A stretch of DNA of 64,000 nt from Lathyrus oleraceus (GCF_024323335.1 NC_066579.1:241961652-242025651), one strand, 5' to 3'. Shown: positions 41,005-54,184, counted from the stretch's first letter. The notes: generated from the letters alone by a model not told the origin. Translations and numbers: made by a program.

Positions 41005-42812
41005 ACATATACATTCATATAATTTCATAATTTGCATGTCCTGCATCTTCATATTTAATTTGTTTGAGATTCTCATTCTCTGTTATGGCGGTACTTTATC
41101 CTCATACCAAATCTGGTGTCTGTCCTCCTTCAATTGTAGAGTGTCAGCCCCTTAAGCAGAAAGACTTTAACCTATTCTCTGTTTCCCCACCGAGTTTGTT
41201 TCCTCGTGGATGGCTATTATTTCAGTTTTCTCTCCAGCACATTTTCTGGATGGAATCGCTCCTCTTGACTTATATCCTCATTGGGTTGAGTCTTGATTGA
41301 CCGTTTTATTTCTAGCTCTTACCTAGATAGATATTTTGGTCCCCTAAGAGTCTATTACCCAGTAACTGGTAATATTCTTCTTAGTTCGCAATTTGTTACT
41401 TCTTGCCCAATACCCGGCAAAAGTACCCCTTTTTCTCCTCAGTGGAGTCCCCAGAAAGTATATCCTTGATATGTTCACCTTAACCGGTGACGGATATCTT
41501 TCTTTCCCCCTGCAGGAGTTTATCCTTGATATGCTCATCTTAATCAATGACGGGCTTTCTTCTCCTGGCAGTCTTCTACCTGGTAACCGGTAGTTGTAAA
41601 TCTTATTGTTCCCTGAGCAGAGTCAATCCTTGATATGTTCACTTTAATGGGTGACGGGTTTTCTCTTCTTTGGTATTCTATCCAGTAACTGATAGATGTA
41701 ATCCCTATTTTTGCTCCCCTTTTCAGAGACTATCCTTGACATTTTCACTTTAACCGGTGACGGATTTTCTCTTGTTGGTCTTCTACCCAGTAACCGGTAG
41801 TTGTAAATCCTACTTTGTCCCCTCGTAGAGTTAATCCTTGATATGTTCATCTTAACCGATGACGGATTTTCTCTCCGACGGTTTTCTATCCAATTTCCGG
41901 TAGATGTAATTTATCCCTTTTTGTTCAGTTGGTATATCCTTGATATGTTCATCCTAACCGATGACGGATATCCTCATTGGCATTTTCAGGCAAGTTTATC
42001 CTTGATATGTTCATCCTAACCGATGACGGATTTTCTTCCCTGTTGAGTTTATCCTTGATATGTTCATCTTAACCGATGACGGATACTCTCACCCTTGGTC
42101 TTCTGCCCAATAATTGGTAGTTGTAAATCCTATATTTCTGCAGATTTCCCCAGCAAGGCTATTCTTACCTAGTAACCGGTAATGAATACTCCCTTCTGGA
42201 ATTTCCTTAGCGAGTCATCCTTGATATGTTCATCTTAACCGATGACGGATGTTTTCTCTGTCAGATTTTATTATCTCCTTACCCAGTAAGAGGTGGTAGA
42301 TAATAGATTTCTGTTCTTCCTAGGTTGAAGTTTATTTCTTCCCTAGTTGAGTTGAGTGCGCATTTCCTTAGAGAAATCATTGTTCCCCCTGCACGAGCCG
42401 AGTATTTAAGTGTTATCCTGACTTATTCGTATCCCTTGCAAATGTTTGTTTCCTCGGCTAAGACTTTCCATTTTTATATGGATTTCCTCGAGTCCCCCAA
42501 TAGTTTTAAGTCGTAGACTGGCCTACGCATAACTCCTTTTTGTCCCCCAGAGTCTCTGTCTCTCCCAGCGAGTTTTCCTTACGAAATGCATTATACTCCT
42601 GCGGACTTTCGGTCTCTTTAATTTTTCTTTTTCCTTTGTGGCAATATTTCCTCACAAGGCATTAACTTTTGCATTCATATCATATGCATCATGAGGTCTC
42701 TTAGGGACCAAAATTTGTTTCTCTATGTTGTTATTTAAGCTCATTCTACTGAGTCGAGCCGAAGATTTTAACCTTCACCTCCTCAGTTGGAATGTCCTTA
42801 AATAGGGGAAGC
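41005..42812 (+). other. Ogre A 3' untranslated region, second part, and polypurine tract (copy A)
   Basis: Continues 20206-21397. It contains the minisatellite (41345-42300), then further CCTC/CCCAG-rich sequence. The purine-rich AAATAGGGGAAGC (42800-42812) directly precedes the LTR start TGTAAGACC and is the polypurine tract. Open frames here come from the repeats and are not genes. Confidence 0.82.
41345..42300 (+). repeat. Degenerate two-part minisatellite in the Ogre A 3' untranslated region
   Basis: Nine copies of a phrase (TATCCTTGATATGTTCA...AACCGATGACGGAT) at about 41459, 41522, 41625, 41729, 41830, 41935, 41998, 42049 and 42217. They alternate irregularly with about eight copies of a second phrase (CTACCCAGTAACCGGTAGTTG). 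Both phrases share an AACCGGT core. Composite period is about 100 bp. Ogre 3' untranslated regions are known sources of satellite repeats such as PisTR-A. Repeated again at about 48235-49190 in copy B. Confidence 0.82.
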
Positions 42813-45349
42813 TGTAAGACCCCAATTTTGACCTTAAGATCCCTCATGTAATTTCATCATAAGCACTAGCATTGGGATCACACCTAGGCATCCCCCTTAC
42901 CCCTCCTTCATTGGGTTTGTTTTGGGAGAGATCACCAAGCACTTTTTGATTATATCATACTTGTATTTTATCATTTCACTAACCAAAATACCAAAAATAT
43001 GTATTTGCATTTGCCTAACTCTTTTGTAGGTAGGGCATGATCTCATTGATTCATCAAGATCACATCTAGGGTTTGAGACCCTCATGAACAAAGAGCACAA
43101 CCAAGAATTGATTCAAGAATGGTTATGAACATCATATATGAGTCTTATTGATCTCTACATGTTATATTGATCAAATTTTCTTCAAGAGTTTGAGGGTGTT
43201 TTCCTTGGAAACCCTAGCTTGATTGGGTATCTTAAGTAACTTCTCCAACAAGCTATCTCACCAATTGATCAAATTTATCAAGGGGCACTTCAAATTTCAT
43301 CATATTATGCATATATGATCTACCATGATCCAAGAAAGTCAAGAGAATTGGAAATTATCAAGTTGGTTAATGGTGGTTGGCCAGAAGAATTCATCTGATC
43401 AAAACTGGGTCTCCCTAGACCCTATCTCCTACAATTTTCACCATATGAAAATGATTCCAAGAGAAAACTTACTCTAAATGACATTCTAAACAACTTTAAT
43501 TTTGAGACATAGAGCTAGTTTTGCATGGAAAATCATTTTCTATGTTGAAACATTATAGGTCATTTTATCTAAACCCTAATTTGAAAGTCAACTTCCTAAG
43601 GCCATAACTTGCTCAATTTTTATGAAATGAAAATTTCCAAGTTGCACAATCAAATTAAATGTGTCTACTTCAACTTTGATGTTTGGAGTGGGATCTAATT
43701 CAACTTTTTTGAGCATGTGATATGAGGCTACATTATAGGTCACTTTTGACATATACCATTGATCAAGTGATTTTTCCAAACTTCAAAAATGCATAACTCT
43801 ATCATTTCAAATCCAAATGACATGAAATTAGTGACTATTTTGAAGGTATTTTAGATAGATACAACTTTTATGAATACATTTTTCTCATTTGAAGCTCCCA
43901 TAAAAAGTTAAACAAGGTGGAATATTGAGACATATGGCTTGGCACTTAGTAAAATTTTGATATGTCGGGAATTTCCAAACTTCCACCTCAAATTTCTCCA
44001 AGTTCCAAACTCCAAATGAAAAAGTGTTGAACATCAAAGTTGTTCCTCTTGATCACACCTTTCCAAAGAGCTCAAATTCATTCATTTTGGATGAGAAATG
44101 CATAGGCTGTGCATGGCTTAAACAGGCTGATATCATTTGGCATGGATCAAACTTTAAACATCAATGTACATGTGCCTTGCAAACCCTCAATTCTCAAAGG
44201 ATAAGCCTGATAAATTCTTTTGATATTGAGCTTGAATCTCCACTGTTTTGGAATTCAATTCTCCAGGAATCCATTGCTTCTAAACCATTCAATCCTTCTC
44301 TTGCAAGCAAGTGGAGTGAGTCCAAGCATAAGCAAGATCAAGATCCACCGAATCCAGACCTACATTGAAGGTAATTTTCAGAAATTTTAAACTCTTTTAT
44401 TCTCTTAAATTCTTGCTCAATTCTATTGATTCTTTGGTTGTCTGAAGTCCTACCAATGTAGGCAAGAAGATTGAGTTGCTTTGAGGTCAAATCGAAGCAA
44501 CTCAGTTCATGTACCTCAAATTTCAATTCCACATATCTCTCAATATACTTGGAATTGGAATGAATGGACGTCAGATTCGAGCTCAGTGCCATTCTTTAAG
44601 ATCATGTTCCTGTTTCTCTTTTTGGTGATGGTTCATGTTGACCAATTCGGTGAGGTTCACCGGAGAAGATGACCGGAGCTCTGGCTCCAGCGATGACTTG
44701 GCAAGGCTGTGAACCACAAGATCCATGTATTATGTTCTAATCTTGATCGTCCCTTTTAATTACCATTTGTACAGCGCAGTTGACTAACATCCATGTGGAA
44801 CGCACGCTAGGGACCATCAGATCTGCCACCTCGATTAATGAGGGAGATCTGATGGTCCACGTACTTTTGATTTTCTGAATTTTTGTTTTATTTGCATTTT
44901 CTTCAATAATTCATATTAAATTCAAAAATGATCCAAAAAATATGAGACTTTCACCAAAACATTTCAAATATATTTCGCTTTCTTATTCTGAATTAAAATT
45001 ATTTTTTGGATCATTATTAATATTTTTCATGAATTAATTGATTTTGCATTTGTTTTTAATTGTTTAAAAATATTTTTAAATGTCCAAAAATTATGAAATT
45101 TTTTCTCCAAGGTCCTTTGACCTTGTTTGACCTATGATAAATCTCATGACCATTTCTTTGGTGTTTTGATGAGATTTTAGGAATTGGACAAAACATATTT
45201 GATTTAAATGTATTATTTTATTATTTTTAATTGAATAAATGCCAATTTAATTTTGTTTACCATTTGTATGGACTTGTATGAGTTTGCTTATTATTGTTGG
45301 GCCTTGGTCAAGGAAGATTTGACTTTGTCAAGTTAATATCATTGGATTT
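42813..45349 (+). repeat. Ogre A LTR, truncated copy A (first 2537 bp)
   Basis: Begins TGTAAGACCCCAATTTTGACC after the polypurine tract, the typical Ogre LTR start. It is cut at 45349, where the tandem duplication restarts with Athila sequence. No genes inside; the AT-rich U3 includes a GGTTCACCGGAGAAGATGAC segment near 44654. Confidence 0.9.
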
Positions 45350-46749
45350 TGGGTGGCTCTAGTTCACCATAACTTTATTTTGGCACTTTATTTTTTGCTA
45401 GTGTTTTGATAATTGCATGAATATTAGTTGAGAATTAAGTGTGTTACAATTAAAATGGTTTACCAACATTTTTGTTTAAGTGTTCTTGCTCTTAAGTCAA
45501 GCTTAAAGCAACCGAGAAATGATCACAAAGAAAGAAGCATAGGACACTTCGAGTGGTGATGATAAGAATTAGTGTCGGTATTTCAAGGTACACTTTATCG
45601 CTTTCTAGACTTAACATGAGTAGTTGATGGTGTGTGCAAATTCCATATCATAAACTCATTGAAATTTATGTCATTTTGAATCAAAATAGGACTTAACCAA
45701 TTGTGAGGAAGCTTTCCATTGTACACTAAAAAGCGGGAAACCGAGCATTATTTCAACTCATTCTTATCATGCTAAATCATTCATCAATCTATTTTTGTGT
45801 GAAAATTTTGAAAATGATAGAGGCATTGTTTGTGAGAAAAGCCACTTGACCAAAAAGTTTGAATCAACTAACCTTGTGAGGAACAATCCTTAGTTAAACC
45901 CCTTTGAGCTTATTTTAGGATTCATTTGATTGATCATTCTAAAATCAATTGAAAATTTTGGAATAAATGAATCCTAATTTCTTTCGTATCAATTGAAACC
46001 TCAAACCGAGTTGTTTGCAAAATTTTGCCTTTTGCTTATGTCTAAGTAGGGAGCATTATTGAATAAATTTGGTTTTGGAATCTAAAGTTGGGGAGAGTAA
46101 AGTGAAAAGTTGATTAGAAACTTGGAAAAGTGAGTTTTTATGAAAGGGTGAAAATATGAAAAGAAACAAGAAAAAGAAATCACCCTTGAAACCATAGAGC
46201 AAAAAAAATGCTCATGATTGTGTGGATTTGAAAAGAAAAAGATAGGGATCAAAGAAAGGGAAATTGTGTAGAGTGAATGTTTGGGATTGCTCCCTTAGGA
46301 TAGGCAACTTTGTTAAATCCTCTTAATCATATCTTTTCTTGTAACCTAAGCCACATTACAACCTTTGAAAGACCTCTTGATTCTCATTTTTCACATGATT
46401 TGGTATTTGTTGTGATAACCGCCTGATTTGAATTGTTGTTGATTTAATTGCTTGGATGAGTGAAAGTAACCCTTCTTGTTATTCATCATTATTATGATGT
46501 GTGTGTAAGTTTGATTCAATTTTGACATATATGGCTTTGAATTCCTTGGAATGATTTTTGCACTCAACTATTTCTCTTATTCATGTTTTGTCTAGAATTG
46601 AGATAGGTGGATTGAGAAAATTGCCAAACACTTCTGAACCATTTGAATGTCTCTGGTAAATCCTTGTTCCAATCTTGTGTGTCATTACTTTGGTTGTGAG
46701 GGTGGAAACTTTTGTTTAGGGACAAACAAAATGCTAAGTTGGGGAGATA

Positions 46750-47889
46750 TGTTAGGGACCAATTAGTACTACTTTTTATATCATTTTATTGGTCCCTTTT
46801 ACCAAACTTTGATGTAATCACACACTTTTATTCGTATTAATTTGTATAAATGCAATTAGATTTAATTTATTTTGTTTTGAATAGTTATTTCACATATTTG
46901 TTAGTTTTGTAGAACTTTTAGATGAAAGAGCTTTTGGAATGCAACACCACATCTTGGATGAAGCTTGCAAAACAAGGAAGCTGGATAAGCATCAGTTCGC
47001 GCCGCGAAGGCTGCGAATCCAGCAAGCTGATTAAGGGCCAAAAGTGTTGTCTTTCAGGAAAAAGTTGTTTACCATTTTGGTGTCTGCCTTGGAATAGCTT
47101 TTCTGCTTTGGATGAGAATGATCAATTAAGGAAATGTCAACCCTTTTTGTAAAGAAAAAATACATTACTCTAGGGATTCATTATTATTCACACATTGACA
47201 TTGAGAGATTTTTGTAAGAGAGAAAACAGAGTTTTTCTTCTTTAACATTCTGCTTTTGTAACAATGAGGATGAGGAGCTAAACTCCATTTTGTCAAGATT
47301 GGAGGTAGTAGCTATTCTCATTTGTTTATGTATTCCATTTGACTTTTATATATGATAAAGATTGTTGATGTATTGAATACTGTTTTTGCCCTAAGTTGAA
47401 AACCAGATTTGAGTAGTTGTCGAGAGAGATTATTTGAGTCTTGACATAAAACAGATTTTCAAGTAGTGAATAAGTTGTAGAGATAGATTTATTCATTACT
47501 CTTCTTTGGTATCAAACATTAAATATTTCTATATTGATAGTTAGGTGGAGAGATCGTCTAAGGATCAATATAGTGATTATCACAATATCGTTTAGACATA
47601 AATGACTTTGAGAGGATACTTGAACATCATCAATAATCTTAAATCTATATATTTATCATAAGGAATCATAAGCATTTAGAATAGTGAACTCCAATCTTGC
47701 CACGCTTTTACTTTTGATTAAAACCATTTTACCCTTTTTAGTGACATTTACTCACAAGATAATTTTCCAACCAAAACAACTTTGTTACTTTCTAAACTTA
47801 TAACAAATCGGATTATAGAACGGCGGTAATATCAACCAATCTCTGTGGATACGATATAAAAATATTTTCCGAAGATATACTATTCAACA
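46750..47889 (+). repeat. Athila 3' LTR, copy B (1140 bp)
   Basis: Duplicate of 39860-40999 with about a dozen differences. It keeps the hairpin at 46993-47010, is followed by CCTAT 47890-47894, and lacks any internal Athila coding region of its own. Confidence 0.92.
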
Positions 47890-47894
47890 CCTAT

Positions 47895-49703
47895 ACATAT
47901 ACATTCATATAATTTCATAATTTGCATGTCCTGCATCTTCATATTTAATTTGTTTGAGATTCTCATTCTCTGTTATGGCGGTACTTTATCCTCATACCAA
48001 ATTTGGTGTCTGTCCTCCTTCAAATGTAGAGTGTCATCCCCTTAAGCAGAAAGACTTTAACCTATTCTCTGTTTCCCCACCGAGTTTGTTTCCTCGTGGA
48101 TGGCTATTATTTCAGTTTTCTCTCCAGCACATTTTCTGGATGGAATCGCTCCTCTTGAGTTATATCCTCATTGGGTTGAGTCTTGATTGACCGTTTTATT
48201 TCTAGCTCTTACCTAGATAGATATTTTGGTCCCCTAAGAGTCTATTACCCAGTAACTGGTAATATTCTTCTTAGTTCGCAATTTGTTACTTCTTGCCAAA
48301 TACCCGGCAAAAGTACCCCTTTTTCTCCTCAGTGGAGTCCCCAGAAAGTATATCCTTGATATGTTCACCTTAACCGGTGACGGATATCTTTCTTTCCCCC
48401 TGCAGGAGATTATCCTTGATATGTTCATCTTAATCAATGACGGGCTTCCTTCTCGTTGCAGTCTTCTACCTGGTAACCGGTAGTTGTAAATCTTATTGTT
48501 CCCTGAGCAGAGTCAATCCTTGATATGTTCACTTTAATCGGTGACGGGTTTTCTCTTCTTTGGTATTCTATCCAGTAACTGATAGATGTAATCCCTATTT
48601 TTGCTCCCCTTTTCAGAGACTATCCTTGACATTTTCACTTTAACCGGTGACGGATTTTCTCTTGTTGGTCTTCTACCCAGTAACCGGTAGTTGTAAATCC
48701 TACTTTGTCCCCTCGTAGAGTTAATCCTTGATATGTTCATCTTAACCGGTGACGGATTTTCTCTCCGACGGTTTTCTATCCAGTTTCCGGTAGATGTAAT
48801 TTATCCCTTTTTGTTCAGTTGGTATATCCTTGATATGTTCATCCTAACCGATGACGGATATCCTCATTGGCATTTTCAGGCAAGTTTATCCTTGATATGT
48901 TCGTCCTAACCGATGACGGATTTTCTTCCCTGTTGAGTTTATCCTTGATATGTTCATCTTAACCGATGACGGATACTCTCACCCTTGGTCTTCTGCCCAA
49001 TAATTGGTAGTTGTAAATCCTATATTTCTGCAGATTTCCCCAGCAAGGCTATTCTTACCTAGTAACCGGTAATGAATACTCCCTTCAGGAATTTCCTTAG
49101 CGAGTCATCCTTGATATGTTCATCTTAACCGATGACGGATGTTTTCTCTGTCAGATTTTATTATCTCCTTACCCAGTAAGAGGTGGTAGATAATAGATTT
49201 CTGTTCTTCCTAGGTTGAAGTTTATTTCTTCCCTAGTTGAGTTGAGTGCGCATTTCCTTAGAGAAATCATTGTTCCCCCTGCACGAGCCGAGTATTTAAG
49301 TGTTATCCTGACTTATTCGTATCCCTTGCAAATGTTTGTTTCCTCGGCTGAGTCTTTCAATTTTTATATGGATTTCCTCGAGTCCCCCAATAGTTTTAAG
49401 TCGTAGACTGGCCTACGCATAACTCCTTTTTGTCCCCCAGAGTCTCTGTCTCTCCCAGCGAGTTTTCCTTACGAAATGCATTATACTCCTGCGGACTTTC
49501 GATCTCTTTAATTTTTCTTTTTTCCTTTGTGGCAATATTTCCTCACAAGGCATTAACTTTTGCATTCATATCATATGCATCATGAGGTCTCTTAGGGACC
49601 AAAATTTGTTTCTCTATGTTGTTATTTAAGCTCATTCTACTGAGTCGAGCCGAAGATTTTAACCTTCACCTCCTCAGTTAGAATGTCCTTAAATAGGGGA
49701 AGC
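47895..49703 (+). other. Ogre A 3' untranslated region and polypurine tract, copy B
   Basis: Duplicate of 41005-42812 including the minisatellite. The purine tract AAATAGGGGAAGC ends at 49703, immediately before the full Ogre LTR. Confidence 0.88.
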
Positions 49704-52700
49704 TGTAAGACCCCAATTTTGACCTTAAGATCCCTCATGTAATTTCATCATAAGCACTAGCATTAGGATCACACCTAGGCATCCCCCTTACCCCTCCTTC
49801 ATTGGGTTTGTTTTGGGAGAGATCACCAAGCACTTTTTGATTATATCATACTTGTATTTTATCATTTCACTAACCAAAATACCAAAAATATGTATTTGCA
49901 TTTGCCTAACTCTTTTGTAGATAGGGCATGATCTCATTGATTCATCAAGATCACATCTAGGGTTTGAGACCCTCATGAACAAAGAGCACAACCAAGAAAT
50001 TATTCAAGAATGGTTATGAACATCATATATGAGTCTTATTGATCTCTACATGTTATATTGATGAAATTTTCTTCAAGAGTTTGAGGGTGTTTTCCTTGGA
50101 AACCCTAGTTTGATTGGGTATCTTAAGTAACTTCTCCAACAAGCTATCTCACCAATTGATCAAATTTATCAAGGGGCACTTCAAATTTCATCATATTATG
50201 CATATATGATCTACCATGATCCAAGAAAGTAAAGAGAATTGGAAATTATCAAGTTGGTTAATGGTGGTTGGCCAGATGAATTCATCTGATCAAAATTGGG
50301 TCTCCCTAGACCTTATCTCCTACAATTTTCACCATATGAAAATGATTCCAAGAGAAAACTTACTCTAAATGACATTCTAAACAACTTTAATTTTGAGACA
50401 TAGAGCTAGTTTTGCATGGAAAATCATTTTCTATGTTGAAACATTATAGGTCATTTTATCTAAACCCTAATTTGAAAGTCAACTTCCTAAGGCCATAACT
50501 TGCTCAATTTTTATGAAATGAAAATTTCCAAGTTGCACAATCAAATTAAATGTGTCTACTTCAAGTTTGATGTTTGGAGTGGGAGCTAATTCAACTTTTT
50601 TGAGCATGTGATATGAGGCTACATTATAGGTCACTTTTGACATATACCATTGATCAAGTGATTTTTCCAAACTTCAAAAATGCATAACTCTATCATTTCA
50701 AATCCAAATGACATGAAATTAGTGACTATTTTGAAGGTATTTTCGATAGATACAACTTTTATGAATACATTTTTCTCATTTGAAGCTCCCATTAAAAGTT
50801 AAACAAGGTGGAATATTGAGACATATGGCTTGGCACTTAGTAAAATTTTGATATGTCGGGAATTTCCAAACTTCCACCTCAAATTTCTCCAAGTTCCAAA
50901 CTCCAAATGAAAAAGTGTTGAACATCAAAGTTGTTCCTCTTGATCACACCTTTCCAACGAGCTCAAATTCATTCATTTTGGATGAGAAATGCATAGGCTG
51001 TGCATGGCTTAAACAGGCTGATATCATTTGGCATGGATCAAACTTTAAACATCAATGTACATGTGCCTTGCAAACCCTCAATTCTCAAAGGATAAGCCTG
51101 ATAAATTCTTTTGAATTTGTGCTTGAATCTCCACTGTTTTGGAATTCAATTCTCCAAGAATCCATTGCTTCTAAACCATTCAATCCTTCTCTTGCAAGCA
51201 AGTGGAGTGAGTCCAAGCATAAGCAAGATCAAGATCCACCGAATCCAGACCTACATTGAAGGTAATTTTTAGAAATTTTAAACTCTTTTATTCTCTTAAA
51301 TTCTTGCTCAATTCTATTGATTCTTTGGTTGTCTGAAGTCCTACCAATGTAGGCAAGAAGATTGAGTTGCTTTGAGGTCAAATCGAAGCAACTCAGTTCA
51401 TGTACCTCAAATTTCAATTCCACATATCTCTCAATATACTTGGAATTGGAATGAATGGACGTCAGATTCGAGCTCAGTGCCATTCTTTAAGATCATGTTC
51501 CTGTTTCTCTTTTTGGTGATGGTTCATGTTGACCAATTCGGTGAGGTTCACCGGAGAAGATGACCGGAGCTCTGGCTCCAGCGATGACTTGGCAAGGCTG
51601 TGAACCACAGGATCCATGTATTATGTTCTAATCTTGATCGTCCCTTTTAATTACCATTTGTACAGCGCAGTTGACTAACATCCATGTGGAACGCACGCTA
51701 GGGACCATCAGATCTTCCACCTCGATTAATGAGGGAGATCTGATGGTCCACGTACTTTTGATTTTCTGAATTTTTGTTTTATTTGCATTTTCTTCAATAA
51801 TTCATATTAAATTCAAAAATGATCCAAAAAATATGAGACTTTCACCAAAACTTTTCAAATATATTTCGCTTTCTTATTCTGAATTAAAATTATTTTTTGG
51901 ATCATTATTAATATTTTTCATGAATTAATTGATTTTTCATTTGTTTTTAATTGTTTAAAAATATTTTTAAATGTCCAAAAATTTTGAAATTTTTTCTCCA
52001 AGGTCCTTTGACCTTGTTTGACCTATGATAAATCTCATGACCATTTCTTTGGTGTTTTGATGAGATTTTAGGAATTGGACAAAACATATTTGATTTAAAT
52101 GTATTATTTTATTATTTTTAATTGAATAAATGCCAATTTAATTTTGTTTACCATTTGTATGGACTTGTATGAGTTTGCTTATTATTGTTGGGCCTTGGTC
52201 AAGGAAGATTTGACTTTGTCAAGTTAATATCATTGGATTTAGGGGATTGATGGAATGTACATTCCATCTCCCAAAATGAATGAATGATATTAATTTAATA
52301 AAAGTCTTCCCTTGACCAATTTGTGATCTCATTCATCCCCTTCCCACTTCATCTCATTCCTCTTCTTCATTCATTCATTTCCATTTGGCCAATGATATCT
52401 CAAAGTCCTAATGCTAGTTGATTGAAAGATTAACATGAGTATGGATGAGATTAGGACACACCTTTTTGCATATTTTTTGTGTGTGGTATGTTTCATGAGC
52501 ATAGTTCATAATAATATGTCTCCAACATGCATTAACACCAAAAGTCTATTGTCCGGCCTCAAATAGTTGTGACTTCTACATAAGTCCAATTACGATTGCT
52601 TAACATAGCGCTAAATTTGTGACATAAAAGGCATAAGCATTCTAGTTAGTGAGATTGTAAGTCTCCCCCCTTTCATGGTATTGTGTGGAAACTTGGCCTT

Positions 52701-54184
52701 CTTTCCTTCCTTTGGAAGATATTTTGGTTCAAGGATTCATGCTTGTGATAAGTGGGTTGAGTGTTCTCCAAAGAATGTCTTAAAATGAAAAGCAAAACAA
52801 AACTAACTTCTAACTTACTAACTATTGACTTTTAATTTCAAGCTTTACTTTGATGCAATTTACTTTTAGCATTTTATTTCATTTGCCATTATACATATCA
52901 TTCTAATTGTTTATGTTAATGTAATTTTCACTTTGTCCATTTGGACCATATTGTGTGATATATTTTGTTTGTGTTACTTTGCTTTTTTGTGTGGTCTTTG
53001 ACCATTAATGTACATAATAATCATAAAAGCCCTAAAAAACTTTTGAGTGGACTGTTGGCTTGATCTTGCCCAAATGGACTTAGAATCTAGGCAACCTCCC
53101 TAAGCTAATGGACTTGGCCAATGCAAATTGTTGAAGAACCAAGTGCTTGCAATTTGAAATTCATATGATACATCTTTGAAGATCTCTCTAATATTCATCT
53201 GCAACATAATCATTGTGAAGCTGTTATTTTGAACTTGTGACTTGTGGAATTCATCTGTTGCATGGGCTATTTTGAAGAAGATCATGGAATGGATAAGCTT
53301 GAATGAGGCTATCTTTATTTGATGCCTTTCTCTTCAAAATAATATAATTGTGCATTTGTGTGTTGCTTGATTCTAAAAGTCCAAGGGAATTATGGGTTTC
53401 TACTGACATTTTTTGTCTATTGGATTGCTACCCACTTGGTCAGATCTTTTCAACTCTAAACTTTTAATTTTGTGCATAGGATAGTCTCTTCATCTTCTCC
53501 CCATTTCTTTAATTTCAAAATATCTCCCTCCATTTTCAAAATCTTCTTTGCGTGAACTATTTTTGTTCTAAACTTTGACCACTTTTGCAAAAAGATAGAA
53601 ACTTTGGCCTTATGCCATTGCATTTTCAAACTTATTTTCTTCAATCAAACTTGTAAATATACTTAACCATACTTGACTTAAACTTTCAAAAATCCAAAAA
53701 GAACTAACTCATTCAAATCATTTTAGGCCTTTGTGCCTTTCAAACCTAATTTTGTTAAAATCAACACACTCATTTTGAAATTTATAGTTCGAACTACGAG
53801 GTTTTGATCCCTCATTTTTATGTTGGTACGTAGGCACAAGACCGAAGGTCTTGTCAAACACAAAAATATAATTAATGAATTCTTTTCTCATCCCCCCATT
53901 ATATTTGTTTATAAACATCACTTTGTACAAAGTACATATGCACACAAAAAGGGCTCCCTAGGAGTACCTAGGACACTTTGGATGCTAACACCTTCCCTTT
54001 GTGTAACCAACCCCCTTACCTGCGATCTCTGACTTTTATTAGTTTTTATTTGAAAACTTCTTACTTTTTGGGTTTTGTTCGTACTTTTTCCCTTTTCCCT
54101 TGGAAATAATAAAAGCCGGTAGCGACTCTTGTTAATTGATCTCTAGATTGTCAATAGCTCGATGATCATGAATTTCCCGCTACA
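49704..54184 (+). repeat. Ogre A 3' LTR, complete (4481 bp)
   Basis: Begins TGTAAGACC and ends TTTCCCGCTACA. The first 2.54 kb are shared with copy A; 52241-54184 is unique. A U5-like stretch (53950-54020: GGGCTCCCTAGGAGTACC, then GCTAACACCTTCCCTTTGTG) has a clear counterpart in the Ogre B LTR at about 57120-57240 on the opposite strand. A candidate TATA box, TATAAACA, lies at 53910. No genes. Confidence 0.88.

Larger units (their letters stand above)
38460..45349 (+). repeat. Tandem duplication, copy A (6890 bp)
   Basis: Matches 45350-52240 at an offset of 6890-6891 along its whole length, in direct orientation and head to tail. It holds Athila 3' untranslated sequence, the Athila 3' LTR, target duplication CCTAT, the second part of the Ogre A 3' untranslated region with its minisatellite, the Ogre polypurine tract and 2537 bp of Ogre LTR. 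The copies differ at scattered sites (about 1% in the LTR part by eye). Confidence 0.95.
45350..52240 (+). repeat. Tandem duplication, copy B (6891 bp)
   Basis: Second unit. It begins with GGGTGGCTCTAG (same as 38461) and ends at 52240, where Ogre LTR sequence continues that is absent from copy A. The junction at 45347-45349 shares TTT with both parental ends. No target duplication or transposon end lies at the junction, so this is a rearrangement and not an insertion. Confidence 0.95.
1..54184 (+). mobile_element. Ogre A: Ty3/gypsy (Tat/Ogre) retrotransposon, 5' end outside window, interrupted by nested insertions
   Basis: The parts belonging to this element are 1-1413, 12400-21397, 41005-45349 and 47895-54184. 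The order is ORF1, gag, protease, intron, RT/RNase H, second RNase H, integrase, long 3' untranslated region with minisatellite, polypurine tract and a 4.5-kb LTR. That arrangement, with an extra ORF upstream of gag, a dual RNase H and a protease/RT intron, is characteristic of legume Ogre elements (family knowledge). The 5' LTR and primer-binding site lie left of the window. All coding parts are damaged, so the element is non-autonomous now. Removing each insertion together with one copy of its target duplication restores continuity. Confidence 0.9.

Noticed and set aside
41345..42300. CRISPR-like spaced repeats
   Set aside because: The repeats are diverged, irregularly spaced, lack unique uniform spacers and sit in a plant retrotransposon 3' untranslated region.
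45350..49703. A second, independent Athila and Ogre insertion
   Set aside because: Copy B has the same junctions and target duplication as copy A, is colinear for 6.89 kb and begins without any transposon end, so it is a duplication.
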